64,000 nucleotides of DNA from Cinnamomum chago (Eukaryota > Streptophyta > Magnoliopsida > Laurales > Lauraceae): contig CP142460.1 of NCBI GenBank assembly GCA_038049695.1, positions 37,296,001 to 37,360,000 of the forward strand, in the 5' to 3' direction. Within the stretch, counting starts at the first letter, position 1. Each line of letters opens with the position of its first letter. The position numbers and the translations under genes are program-made. This document shows, in pieces, positions 34,120 to 45,670 of the stretch. The notes under the pieces were generated by a model. The model made no database searches and was not told the DNA's origin. It saw only the letters and a program-made list of their open reading frames with translations.

Positions 34120-34795
34120 AACGGGTGCAAGGTCGGGAATCTCGGGGAAAACTTGTATTCATTTCAAGCATGGGTAAAACATGAACATCTAATAAAACAT
34201 GTATTCATTTGCATCATCTAAAATCATAGATATTTGACAATCGGGTATTCGTCTAAAACATGTATAAATATAGTGGTTTGACAAAACAAACGTTCATTTG
34301 AAACTTAAGTAAAACACAAGTATACAACAAATCAGGTATCCATAACAGTCTAGCAAAACCAATGTCCATTTGAAACCTATGTAGAAATACGGATGTTTAA
34401 TAAATCGGTTATCATGTAAAATAGGTATAAACATAGGAATCTGGCAAAACAAGTGTCATTTGAAACCTATTTCAAAGCATGGGTATTTAACAATTCGGGT
34501 ATTCATTTAAAAACAGGTATAAACGTAGGGATCTTGCAAACAAATGTCATCTGAAACATATTTCAAAGCATGGATATTTAGAAATCGGGTAATCATTTAA
34601 AGCATGTATAAACATGGGAATCTCACAAGTCAAATGTCATTTAAAACAAAGCACGGATATTTAACAATTCGGGTATTCCTTTAAAACATGTGAAATCATA
34701 TAAATCTAGCAAAATCATTTATCGTTTGAAACATATGTAAAAGCACGGGTATTCGCCCAACTGGCGTTCCTGTAAAACATGTACGTGTGCAAAGG
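34120..34795 (-). repeat. Tandem repeat of about 115 bp, about six degenerate copies
   Basis: Phrases such as 'AACAATTCGGGTATTCATTTAA', 'AACATGTATAAACATAGG' and 'CAAATGTCATTTGAAAC' recur in fixed order across the tract. The tract explains most of the extra kilobase of this LTR over the other Tekay-type LTRs. Confidence 0.75.
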
Positions 34796-34994
34796 ACATA
34801 AAACAATATAATAGTGACTGGATTTACAATAGAGAGCATTAACACTTATCTAAATAACAACTTTCATAAAAGCAATGAATCATTTAACTGAAAACAAGTA
34901 AGCAATATAAACCATGTCGGGTGTCCAAGGAATCGGGAACTGGCAAGATGGCAACCACACGAAGCTAAGTCCTCTATCACTAAAGCGATAGAGC

Positions 34995-35255
34995 AATAAC
35001 TAGGCCCTGATCTCAGTCACTCGAGGTGAGGAGAAGCAGGGGATCTCATATCAATACATATACATATACTAGGCCCTGGTCTCAGTCACTCGAGGTGAGG
35101 AGAAACAGGGGATCTCATGAATGCATATACATATACTATACGGGACCACGGTAGCGAGCCGGGCATCGGGGACCACAGTAGCAATCTGCGGTATCGGGAC
35201 AAGGCCACGGTAATAACCGGGTATCGGGACGGGACCACGGTAATAACCGGGTATC
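34995..35255 (-). repeat. Two short tandem repeats: about 65 bp (two copies) and about 30 bp (GGGACCACGGTA)
   Basis: The sequence around ACTAGGCCCTGATCTCAGTCA occurs twice (about 35005 and 35068) in nearly identical form. It is followed by several copies of a GGGACCACGGTAATAACCGG-like unit. The latter unit is also present in the LTRs at 14715-14760, 15590-15650, 17960-18000 and 54890-54965. Confidence 0.75.
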
Positions 35256-36109
35256 GAGATCCAAGCTGCAGCTGGCGGGACAAGATGGGGATCTCCAAGT
35301 CGGTTGATCAGACCAACATGGTTATCCAAGCTTAGTGGTGCCGACTCATAGGTTAAAACCAATCGAGACATATGCAAGCAAGTCAAGTACAATAAATAAC
35401 GGGCAAGACGGGGGTGCTCAAGGGCACACTATCATATCATGTCGGGCAATATATCTCGGGGCAAATAACTGTTACTAGAGTAACTCCAATGCTTTCGGGG
35501 AAACAAGTAAATCAAGTACAATAAATAAACGGGTAAAACGGGGTGCTCAAGGGCACACTTTCATTTCATATCATGTGATGCAAATCTCGAGAAATGAGGA
35601 ACTATAATGCACTATACCATTTCGGGAAGAATATTGATTGCAAGATCTACTTAAGTGAATAGGGGTCCCGTATGTCGATTATGATAATTACTTGGTACTC
35701 CTTGAGTTTGAAGACATTCCGGGCTCCTTATGCACTTTTACTATTTTCACAACTTAAAATGAGCTTACGGGTAGTACTAGATTCCATACTAGGAAAAATC
35801 AAGGTTATAGACGGTCCATCCTAGGCATGACGTTAATTCGGAAACATCGACCAACCTATTCAGTCATCGAAAGGAATGGAATTCGCGATAACCAAGGCAA
35901 AAGACTTATATTTGGATATAAAGGAGTTATCGCGTCATTCCATCCCGTTCAAGATTGAAACGGATTGAACTTCGATGCCACTAAACTAACCGTGAGAAGC
36001 GTCGGCACAAGACATCTCACCCATAGTCCAATTAGTCCAAAAAGGGTAGCCAAGGTCCCACCTAGCACTAAGGAAGAAAATAAAAATCTCAAAATCCACC
36101 GGACTCAAA

Positions 36110-36265
36110 CTGAGTCTCGGTCCGATCGATCGGCCAAAATTTTCTGAACAGGTACCGATCGATCGGTCGAAATTTCTACACAGGGCCCGATCGATCGGTC
36201 CAAAAACCCTTACAGTTACTGACAGACCGATCGATCGGTCTGCACGTCCGATCGATCGGTCCTGG
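36110..36265 (-). repeat. Palindrome cluster, CGATCGATCGG type
   Basis: Five copies of (C)CGATCGATCGGYC lie within 150 bp, embedded in unrelated spacer, 1.37-1.53 kb from the LTR start on the element strand. This is the same offset at which the other Tekay-type LTRs carry a different palindrome. Confidence 0.8.
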
Positions 36266-37934
36266 GCGCAGTGCAGGTCCGGGACTTCTGATTTTTCTCT
36301 TTTTCTTTCCTTTCCTTCCAACATATAATCAATCACATAAGACTATAAACAAGGGGGCTTAAACACATGTTTCCAAGACATTAAAATGAGCTAAAGAGCT
36401 CCTCCTTTCAAGTTCCTCCATTTCCATCCTTTCCATCTATTCCATCCACAATAAAACTCAAAGTGGAGAAAACTCATTCATGTGAAACCATTTGAAATTC
36501 TTGACAATAGGATGCATGCACTTTCAAGAGCTTAACAAGAAAGAATAACTCATCAATAAGCACATCTCATAATCAATATTTATCATATCAAAAACAACTA
36601 TTAAAATTACCAAAACCATCAATGAAATCAAGATTTTTATCACAAAACATGTTAATAAGCAAAACAATCCATTCATCCACTTGCCTTTGACTCTAATCAA
36701 GCAAATCAAGCTCCTAATCACCTCTCAAGCTCAAGATCCACAATCTCTACAAAAACCCCCAAAACAACCCTAAAATGGGTTAAACAATGAAATGACAATG
36801 AAACCTTTCAATAATCAAGGTGGAGCTTCTCTAAGGCTAGAAGATTACAAATCTAGAAGATGGGAAGAATCACTTACTTGGATGACCTTCAAATGAGAAG
36901 AACAAGCTCAAGGAGGGTTTCAATGTTGGTGGATTTCTCTTCTAATGGCATCTATGTAAAGCTTGCAAGGTGGAGAAGAGAATGGTGATCTCCATTTCTT
37001 GAGTGATGATCTCTTGGAGTGGCTTGGAGATGAAGAAGCAAGAAGAAGAAGAAGTTGCACAAAGGGGAAAACCCTAGGTTCAGCTGGAACAAGAAAATGG
37101 AGAAGGAAGGAGATGGGTTCCCCTTATAAGCAAGTGGGGTTTGGGTCCCACAACTTAAGGGACTAGGGTGGCTGAAATCATCTAATTCGGGACCTCGGAT
37201 GGATTCGACGAAGAAGGAAGAAATGATCGTCGAAATATCTAGTTTCCAAAAAGTATATGTTTCGCGGGTTTTGGGAATATCGAGTTTTGGGTACAGATTT
37301 GGTGTGCAATGACTGTTTTGCCCTCAAGGCCAAGAAATCGGTTTTCGGGTTCTCAAATCGATATGGGATCAACATGAAAGTTGTAGGATTCCTCAAGATG
37401 AATGCAACGGGCCAAAAACACGATACGAAACCAATCGGGAAAATCTCACAAGAAAATGCAAAGCCGAAAAGGGAACCCCCAAAGGGCCCCACAAGCTACC
37501 AAAGCACTAAAAAACCCAAAACTAGAAGAAAACTCATTCTAGCTCACAAACTCAACCCAACAACTACTAATCCCACTAAAAGAACTAATCCACAAATAAA
37601 ACAACACTAATCCAAGAGATTAGGGGTCGGGTTCTCACAGTGTTGGCTTAGCTTTTGAGTGAAGTTCTTGGAGAGGATTGTTAGCATTTGGGCAAGGCAA
37701 GTAATCTCTATAGGACCATTGTGCATGTGTATTTTAAGCTACATTGTTGTTTTGGAAATTTTGCATATGAATATGTTTACAAGTTTCATGATCTTGTTTT
37801 CCTTGGATTGGAGGTTTGAAATTGGGAAAATATGTATTTCATCCCTTGGAGAGCATGTAGGCTTAGGGAGTGCAAGTGGAATGAGGAACAAGAAGAAGGG
37901 AAAAAAGAAATGTGAAAATCTGAACTGGGCTGCA

Positions 37935-38375
37935 TTTTTCGTGCAGCTCGGTCAGCCGTCGGTCGGCTGCCGGCTAACCGAAATCCTCATTTCGATTAAC
38001 CGCGAGCTGACCGAACTCGGTGGTTCCCTTTCCAGAAGCTGGCTTTTCGACAGTGGGTCTCGGTCAGCTGGTCGGTCAGCGAGCGGCTAGCCGCCATACC
38101 CCATCTCGGCTAACCGCTGGCCAACCGTGCATTGTCGGTTCCTTTTCCCGAGAGCTATATTTCAGACTGGGTTTCAGCGGTCAGCCCTACGGTCAGCTTG
38201 CGACTAACCGCCAAGTCTCAGTTCGGCTAACCATAAGCTAACCGCAGTTAGTTCGGTTCCTTTTCCAGAGGGCTGTGTTGGACCTGGATTTCCAGCGGTC
38301 AGCTCGTCGGTCAGTTGGCGGCTAGCCGCTAGACCCTAGTTCGGCTAGCCGACACCTGACCGCGAGGTGACCGAA
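37935..38375 (+). repeat. Palindrome cluster, CGGCTAACCG / GCTGACCG type
   Basis: GGTCGGCTGCCGGCTAACCG, GGTCAGCGAGCGGCTAGCCGCC and similar phrases recur in four blocks of about 110 bp, each ending with GGTTCCTTTTCC-like text. The cluster thus has a higher-order repeat. The offset in the LTR (after removing the insert) is 1.19-1.63 kb. Confidence 0.8.
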
Positions 38376-39753
38376 TTTGGCAAATTTCCTGTTTTGAAGA
38401 GCCTTTGCAAGAATGAAAAACTAGAACATGTTTAGGGGCCTTTAGCCTGATATTATGCACTCGAAACCCGAGATGTCCTTGAACTTCTAGGGCACCAATT
38501 CCGTTTTAATTCCAACATCTGGGCTTCGGCTGCACAACGATCAACCAAAGGTCCTTGCATGAGCTTGATAGGTTTTGTATTCGTACTTTGGTTTTCGATA
38601 TGATGAATATCATCGTGTACTCGTTTTGAAGTTAAGTACAAGCTAGTTTTGAAGACGTGTTTCAAGAAAAAGGGGATCACTTCCTAAGCGTGTTATGCAT
38701 ATTAATTATGCCCTTGCTAGTCGTGCTCATCGTGTTTTGATAAGTGATTTCCCCCTTTTTATCTCGACAAGTTTTGATAGTGTTTCGCGTGTTTTGTGCA
38801 TTCATGAATTTAGTAAACACCACTGAGCTTAGACTGCCCTTTCAGTTTGATCCACTGTCTGGGGGTCTTTAAACATGTGGACTGTCTTCAGACTGGTCGT
38901 GTATTTATTACACATCGTGCGTGTCCGGTTCCGCTGCAGGAATTCCAGTCTTTGTGGGAAATCGTGTTGTGCTTATATTATGTATATCGTGCTTGTCGTG
39001 CGTGCTTGCTCTTTTCATTATATAAATGATAGAGAAAGGATGGGCTCCTTGTGGATTGTAACTGTTCATGATATATTATGTACTCATGCTAGTTTGTTTT
39101 AGTATCTCAGCTCAGTTATCTATTTCTACAAATGTACCTCAGTCATTATAGTGTTTTAAATCAAGGATTTGCTTATATGTTTTCTTAAACATTATTGTTC
39201 ATGCATGCTCCTAAATTGATTACCTGCCAAACCGTTGTGTTTGACCCTTGTTTGTTGGTGCCCAGGTGCAGGAGACGTTACCTTTGAGGAGGAGCGTCAG
39301 GAGGAGGCTTGTGAGCCAACCCCTGTGAGATAGTGGCAGCCCGACGATGTCATCTAGACGTCGGGCGGGTTTTCGAGTCTCGTCATCGTTGTCATAGGGT
39401 TCTTTTGGATTATTTTGAGGAGTGTATTCGCCTTTGTTGGCCTCTTATGGAATTGTAACAAAACTTAACTTACTTTTGAATTAGTCTCATAACTTGAATA
39501 TTATTGGGAATGCCATGTTAGCTTCTTTCTTGATACTATGCCTTGTGATTATTTTGTCAAAGCACTTAAAGACTTATTGGTGCTTATCTTGATGTGTTTT
39601 GCTACACGCTTCCGCATATTTGATCGCGTGAGTCAGATTCCGCGTGTCTTTGGGAATCCTCACCGCGGGAACCTGTGGGAAAGTATATCTCCAAAAATTG
39701 AATGTACACAAAACAACGCCGCGGGCCCGGGGATCCGTTCCGGGGTCGCGACA

Positions 39754-39952
39754 ATACACATGTATTACATCTAGTATACTCATGGACTCCGGTTCATCTC
39801 ATGAGCCTTTATGTATTTCGTATTGGTTATGTGCAAGTATATAAAACACCATTCATCTCATGAAAGGAAAAATATGAATTGTATTGATAAATAAAGAAAT
39901 TAATCAATTTATTACATCATATACCCTTGGTTTTGAGACCATAAAACTAACA
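39754..39952 (-). repeat. 3' LTR of copia D, outer (U3 start) part
   Basis: The end of the split LTR; ACTAACA at 39946-39952 is its TG-start on the minus strand. It resembles the solo LTR end at 28570-28766 rather than the corresponding end of its own partner LTR at 47240-47439. Confidence 0.88.
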
Positions 39953-39967
39953 ATCTCCCACTTGGGC
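39953..39967 (-). other. Polypurine tract of copia D
   Basis: On the minus strand GCCCAAGTGGGAGAT directly precedes the LTR start TGTTAG, the same as in A (558-573) and B (5197-5211). It primes plus-strand synthesis in this family. Confidence 0.85.
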
Positions 39968-42900
39968 TCAATGCCAATCAGGATTGCATCTCATGCCCAT
40001 CCCGTCTTCATGCTGCTCAAAAACCTTGGTGGTCAAAGGCTTAGTAAATGGATCTGTCAGATTGTCCGCAGAGGCTATCTTGGTGGTTGCAATATCACCT
40101 CTCTGCACAATCTCTCTGACCAAGTGATATTTCCTCTGTACGTGCTTTTGGCTTTTATGGCTCCTGGGTTCCTTGGACTGGGCGACTGCCCCGCTGCTGT
40201 CATAGTAAACTGTGAGCGGCTGTCGTGCCAAAGGTACCACCCCAAGTTCCAAAATGAATCTTTTTAGCCATACTGCTTCCTTAGCTGCTTCACAAGCCGC
40301 TACATATTCAGCTTCAGAAGTGGAATCAGCGGTACATTCCTGTTTAATACTCCTCCAGCTGATAGCTCCTCCGCCAAGCATAAACACATAACCAGAGGTA
40401 GATTTCCTGGAATCCTTATCTGACATGAAGTCAGAATCTGTGTATCCGACTGGAATCAGCTCATCGCTGCCGTAAATTAACATGTAATCTCTAGTTCTTC
40501 TCAAGTACTTGAGGATACATTTTACAGCAGTCCAATGGTCAGGGCCTGGGTTAGACTGATATCTGCTGACTAAGCTCACTGCATGACAGATATCCGGTCT
40601 AGTACATAGCATAGCATACATCAGGCTACCAACAGCCGAAGCGTATGGAATTGCTCTCATCTGCTCCTTTTCCTCTGGGGTTTTGGGACCCTGTTCCTTG
40701 GAAAGGTGCACTCCATGCCTGAAAGGCGTGATACCCTTCTTGGAGTCTTGCATAGCAAACCGTACCAGTACCTTATCTATGTAAGCAGCTTGAGATAAGC
40801 CAATCATCCTATTTTTTCTGTCTCGATGGAGTTTGATCCCTAGGATGTAACTAGCTTCTCCCAAGTCCTTCATATCAAAAGTCTTTGCTAACCAAACTTT
40901 TACCGTTGACAACATTCCTATATCTTTCCCAAGGAGAAGGATGTCGTCAACATATAAAACCAGAAAAACTACCCTGTCACCTTCATTTTTCATGTACACA
41001 CATGACTCATCCGGATTTTGACTAAAACCAAATTATTTGATTGCCCTGTCAAAACGGATGTTCCAGCTTCGGGATGCCTGCTTTAGTCCATAAATGGACT
41101 TCTGCAACTTACAAACTCTTTGCTTTTGGTTACTTGTTATAAAACCGTCCGGCTGCATCATATAGATGTCTTCCTCAAGATGGCCGTTGAGAAACGCCGT
41201 CTTGACATCCATTTGCCAAATCTCGTAATCGAGATGAGCCGCAATGGATAAGAGTATCCGGATGGACTTGAGCATGGCTACCGGCGAGAAGGTTTCCTCA
41301 TAATCGATACCCTCTTTCTGAGTATACCCTTTCGCAACAAGCCTGGCTTTAAAGGTCTCAACTCTTCCATCTAGTCCTCTTTTTCTTTTGTAGACCCACT
41401 TGCACCCAATAGGTTTGATATTGGCAGGCAAGTCCACAAGTGTCCAGACCTGATTAGAATACATAGACTCCATCTCAGCTTTCATAGCATCTTGCCAATG
41501 TCCCGAATCTATGTCATTAATTGCTTCATCATAGTTACAGGGATCCTGTTCCAGTTCTTCCGGGATTGCCTCGTAAGACTCTCCCAAGAACGAAAACCTA
41601 TCAGGGGGCCTGATTATTCTCCCACTACGACGAGGCACTGGTGTAACTACTGGGTCTGGTAAGGGCGGTTCTTCCTCAAGTTTGGTCATACTTGGATTTG
41701 GAATTGATTGTTCTTGAATCTCTTCCAAGATCACCTTTTCTAAAGATTTCCGGTCCATCATATAATCTTCCTCCAGAAAAACCGCATTGGTGCTTACTAG
41801 CACTTTCTGCTCTCTGAGATTATAGAATAACCAACCTTTGGTTCCTTTAGGATATTCTACAAAAGTGCATACTTCCGACTTCGTTTTCAACTTATCCGTC
41901 TTTACCTTCAGCACGTGTGCCGGACAACCCCAAATGTGTAAATGTTGTAGACTAGGCTTCTGCCCAGACCACAACTCCCGGGGAGTCTTAGGTACTGACT
42001 TAGATGGTACGAGGTTTAGTATGTACATCGCAGTATCCAAGGCATATCCCCAAAAGGATATAGGTAATCCTGAGAAACTCAACATAGACCGGATCATATC
42101 TAAAAGAGTCCGGTTCCTTCTTTCCGCTACTCCATTCTGTTGAGGCATACCAGGAGCAGACAACTGGGATAGAATCCCATTTTCTGATAAGTGTGCCATA
42201 AAGTCACCAGAGAGATATTCCCCTCCTCGATCTGATCAAAGAGTCTTGATACTTTTACCTAATTGCTTTTCCGCTTCCGCTCGAAACTCTTTGAACTTTT
42301 CAAAAGCCTCGGACTTACGGTGCATAAGGTATATGTATCCATATCTTGAATAATCATATGTGCAAGTGATGAAGTATTCATATCCTCCTCTGGCCCTAAC
42401 ATTAATGGGCCCATACACATCAGTATGCACTAATTCCAATAAATCTTTGGCCCTATTGCCCTTGGACGAAAAGGGTCTTTTGGTCATTTTTCCTTCTAGA
42501 CAGGACTCACAGACAGGCATTGATTCTACCACCAATGAAGGCAAGATACCATCTTTCACTAGCCTGTCAATCCTGTTTAGGTTTATATGACCTAGCCTAA
42601 AGTGCCAAAGTTTTGTTGGATTAGATGAAGGTGACCTTCTCTTTAATGACGACCTATTTATTATTTCGGTATCATGTATCTCATACATTGTAGGAGTTAA
42701 CAGATAAACCCATTGGTTACCTTGCCAGAACATATAAAAGCACCGTTTCTCTTTATGACAACTTCAGTACCAAAAGTAATAGAATAACTTTTATTCACCA
42801 AACTAGAAACTGAAATTAAATTCTGTCTTAAAGACGGTACATATAGAGTGTCTGACAAAACCAACTTATTATCTTGAAAACATAAAGTAATAACTCCTAC

Positions 42901-43950
42901 TGAGACCGCATCCGCCTTAGCATCAGATCCTAGGTTGACAATGATTTCGCCGTCACTGAGTCTCCTGGTTTCCCAGAACCCCTACAACGAATTACAAATG
43001 TGATTAGTTGCCCCGGAGTCCACACACCAAGATTCTGAAGTACCAGTTACAAAACTAACTTCAGTAACAAGTGACTCAATCATACCTAAGGTCTTCTTCT
43101 TAGACAGATATTCTGGGCAATTCCTCTTCCAATGTCCTGTCATACCACAATGGAAACACTTTCGTTTTGTCCCTGATCCCTTAGCCTTGCCAACACCACC
43201 ATTAGGACCATTCTCCGCCTTAGGACCCTTCGGAACTGATTTCTTCTTGCCTTTCCGCCCTTTGCCTTTCGGTTTGGACTTGGCAAATGACTTTTCTGTC
43301 ATCAGGGCAGTTGGCTTTTTCTTCATAATTCCTTCAGTCACCACCAGCTGGCTAGACAGCTCAGCCAGAGTAAGATTCATTTTATTCATGTTGTAATTGA
43401 CCTTGAAATTGTTGAATGACTCTGGTAGTGACTCAAGGATTATATCAATCTGCGATTCTGCATCAATCGCAGCCCCCAGTACATCTAACTCATTCAATGA
43501 GTCCATCATTTTCAACATATGGTCCTGTACTGGTGTGCCTTCAGCCATCTTGGTGCTTATAAGCACCCTCATAGCAGCCTGTCTAGCAGGCCTGCCCTGT
43601 TCCGCAAACATCTCCTTTAAGTTTGATATAATATCATATGCAGTCTTAAAGGATTGATGTTGGTGTTGTAAAACACTAGACATAGATGCTTGTATGTAAC
43701 ATCTGGCCATCTCATCGTCTTTGGCCCACTTGGTGTAAAGTTCCTTTTCTTCCTGTGATGCTTCCGGCAATGGCTCGTCAAGGGGGGGTTTGGTAAGGAC
43801 ATATTTATACCCTAAAGCTGTCAGGACTATATCCAGGTTCCATTTCCAGTCTACATAGTTGGATCCCACTAATTTATTCTGGTTGAGGATGGTCGCAAGT
43901 GGATTAAAAGTATTTGAATTCATGCTGGAAATACTGTAGCACATAACCAT
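39968..43950 (-). pseudogene. Copia D gag-pol (retrotransposon polyprotein), few breaks
   Basis: Domains in order on the minus strand: gag with UBN2-type region (43950 to about 43250, starting 'MVMCYSISSMNSNTFNPL'), lysine-rich linker, zinc knuckle 'CFHCGMTGHWKRNC' (about 43170-43130), protease active site 'DSGATNH' (about 43015), GAG-pre-integrase and integrase (about 42650-41700, with '[15 protein letters not shown]'), reverse transcriptase (about 41570-40800, catalytic 'YVDDILLL' near 40954) and RNase H (about 40480-40000, 'YTDSDFMSD', 'STSEAEYVA'). It ends 'RCNPDWH' just before the polypurine tract. The order and motifs identify Ty1/copia. The reading frame has only a few breaks. Replication enzymes of this type act in cytoplasmic virus-like particles and the nucleus. 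The clade is probably Tork/Angela, an inference from LTR and leader length. Confidence 0.92.
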
Positions 43951-45670
43951 ACATTCAATTAATGAATTTAAATGACATTAGGGTTTAGTATTCTACCAAA
44001 TTTATATGGAATCCTCATAACCATTAAATTCAGAATACATCGGAATCCCAATTCCCGGGGTATGCCTCCTTGGGGAGTGCGGATACCTCCTAGAATGGTG
44101 CGGATCAAAGTTGGTCAAAATTAGGATTAAGACTAACTTTCCATGATCCCCTTCATTCATTATTATCTAGGTATCTCATACCAAATGATGAATGACTCCC
44201 GATTAGCTTTGGTTTCTAAAATAGATGAGGCAAATCCTTGGGGATACTACATCATTATTTTAGTTAAGTGTGACCCACCAACTAGCATTGCATGACAACC
44301 GTTGCGAGCAGCTCCTCCTTGGGGAGTGGGCCCCCGCCCCGTCTCACCAACACTATCCATAGGAGATCCATATCTAGTAACCAGACAAGTAAAAGCCCTC
44401 CGTGGGGAACGGTCATTCTCAAGATGGCGCGAGGCTAATATTTTCCTTACAATGAACCTATGGAGGAAAACCATGGGGATTTCTAAATATAAATGCCCCG
44501 CTCCCACTTAATATTTTAGAATTGAGGATTTTCTTGTAAGGTATTAGGGCCCACATGTATAAATATGAATATCAAATCATCTCATGATATGATCTAAGAT
44601 TGGTTCCAAGTCAAGTTATTTTAAGGAAAGTCCAGTTTCTAAATTAGTGTTACCATTGTGTCCATCTCATGGGCCATCAACACTAATTAGAACTATTTCC
44701 AAAAATTAATTTGATTTGAGCAATTTTAGTAACTTGCTATGTTTGGATCAGATCTGGAAATATTCTAAATTAAACATGCATCCATAAATAGAAATTGCAA
44801 AAAATAGAAACTAGTCCTCTTCTCCACATGGCCCAAGCGGAATAGACTTCTTGGACTTCTAGACTTTCCAAAACTTCTGGAGTTCATTAAACTCTTTGGG
44901 CAACTCCAAAACTCTTTTGGTAATCTTCAAACTCTTTGATTAGGAGTCCAAGATCGCTTTCCTTCTTTGTCTCGGACATCGCCAGAATTTACAAATTTAG
45001 AAAAATTACATAAATTCCTATGCCTCAATTATGAGACTTACATGGTAATCTAAACATGGAAATAAAAAGGGCTATAGGGAAATTCATCATGCCTTGCCCT
45101 TTCACGGGAAACCAAGGAAACCATGATGCCCTTTACATTTAGCCTTAAATAAACCAATCACCATAAATAGAAAGCAAAAGACTTGTGGGCCATATGGAGA
45201 GGACATTATCATCTGCAAGTTAGTATCTCATACAACCATACAAATCACAGAAATAGGCTGCCAAATAATGCTGGAAAAATAGGAAGTAAAAGAAGACCCG
45301 AAACTGGAAAAACCAGTTTCTGCAGCATTCTGCGCAGTTGTCCCGGTCGACCGGCCAGGGGGCCCGGTCGACCGGCCTGCAAGTTAGTCGGTCGACCGGA
45401 CTAACGAATTTCTGCAACTTGGGTTTTCTGTTTCGTGTCCATTCTTCCCCAAATCACTTCCAAAGTGTCCCAATGGCTTCCTATGATCCTTCCATTATTA
45501 TTAAACCCTTTTGTGACTATCCAAACATGAATCTACTATCAAACCAAGTAAATTCATCAAAACTGATCCTTACATAGCCCTTGCTTCATCTTCTTCGCAT
45601 CTAATGCAAAGATCAGAGCAAGCTTGCTGTTCTAACATGATTAGAGATGAGGTATGTCTCTGATACCAAT
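43951..45670 (-). other. Long leader of copia D with primer site and palindrome cluster
   Basis: About 1.7 kb of untranslated leader. The minus strand ATTGGTATCAGAG primer site is at 45658-45670, next to the LTR. A 'CTCCTTGGGGAGTG' phrase, itself a hairpin, occurs twice (about 44067 and 44312) and is also kept in the C leader (about 29180 and 29428). No coding region is supported. Confidence 0.8.
45335..45405 (-). repeat. Palindrome cluster in copia D leader (CCGGTCGACCGG)
   Basis: CCCGGTCGACCGGCC occurs twice and TCGGTCGACCGGAC once in 70 bp, about 265-335 bp downstream of the 5' LTR on the element strand. These are perfect 12-bp palindromes, whereas those in the older copy C have decayed. 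Confidence 0.75.

Larger units (their letters stand above)
33509..37639 (-). mobile_element. Solo LTR of a related gypsy family, 4131 bp, nested in 32606-39753
   Basis: On the minus strand it begins TGTGAGAACCCGACCCC and ends GGGGGCGTGACA. Exact GTGTT duplications flank it (33504-33508 and 37640-37644). It shares U3, donor-like and 'GGGACCACGGTAGCGAGCC' segments with the Tekay-type LTRs but has different ends, a different palindrome cluster and an added tandem-repeat tract, so it is a separate subfamily. Confidence 0.93.
32606..39753 (+). mobile_element. Solo LTR of Tekay-type gypsy (about 3.0 kb without insert)
   Basis: Begins TGTTAGACCCCGACCC and ends GGGGTCGCGACA on the plus strand, with exact ATACA duplications at 32601-32605 and 39754-39758 in the D 3' LTR. 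It contains the solo LTR 33509-37639; without it the length is 3012 bp. A splice-donor-like GGTAAGAG lies 754 bp from its start (33360) and a palindrome cluster at 37935-38375. Confidence 0.94.
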
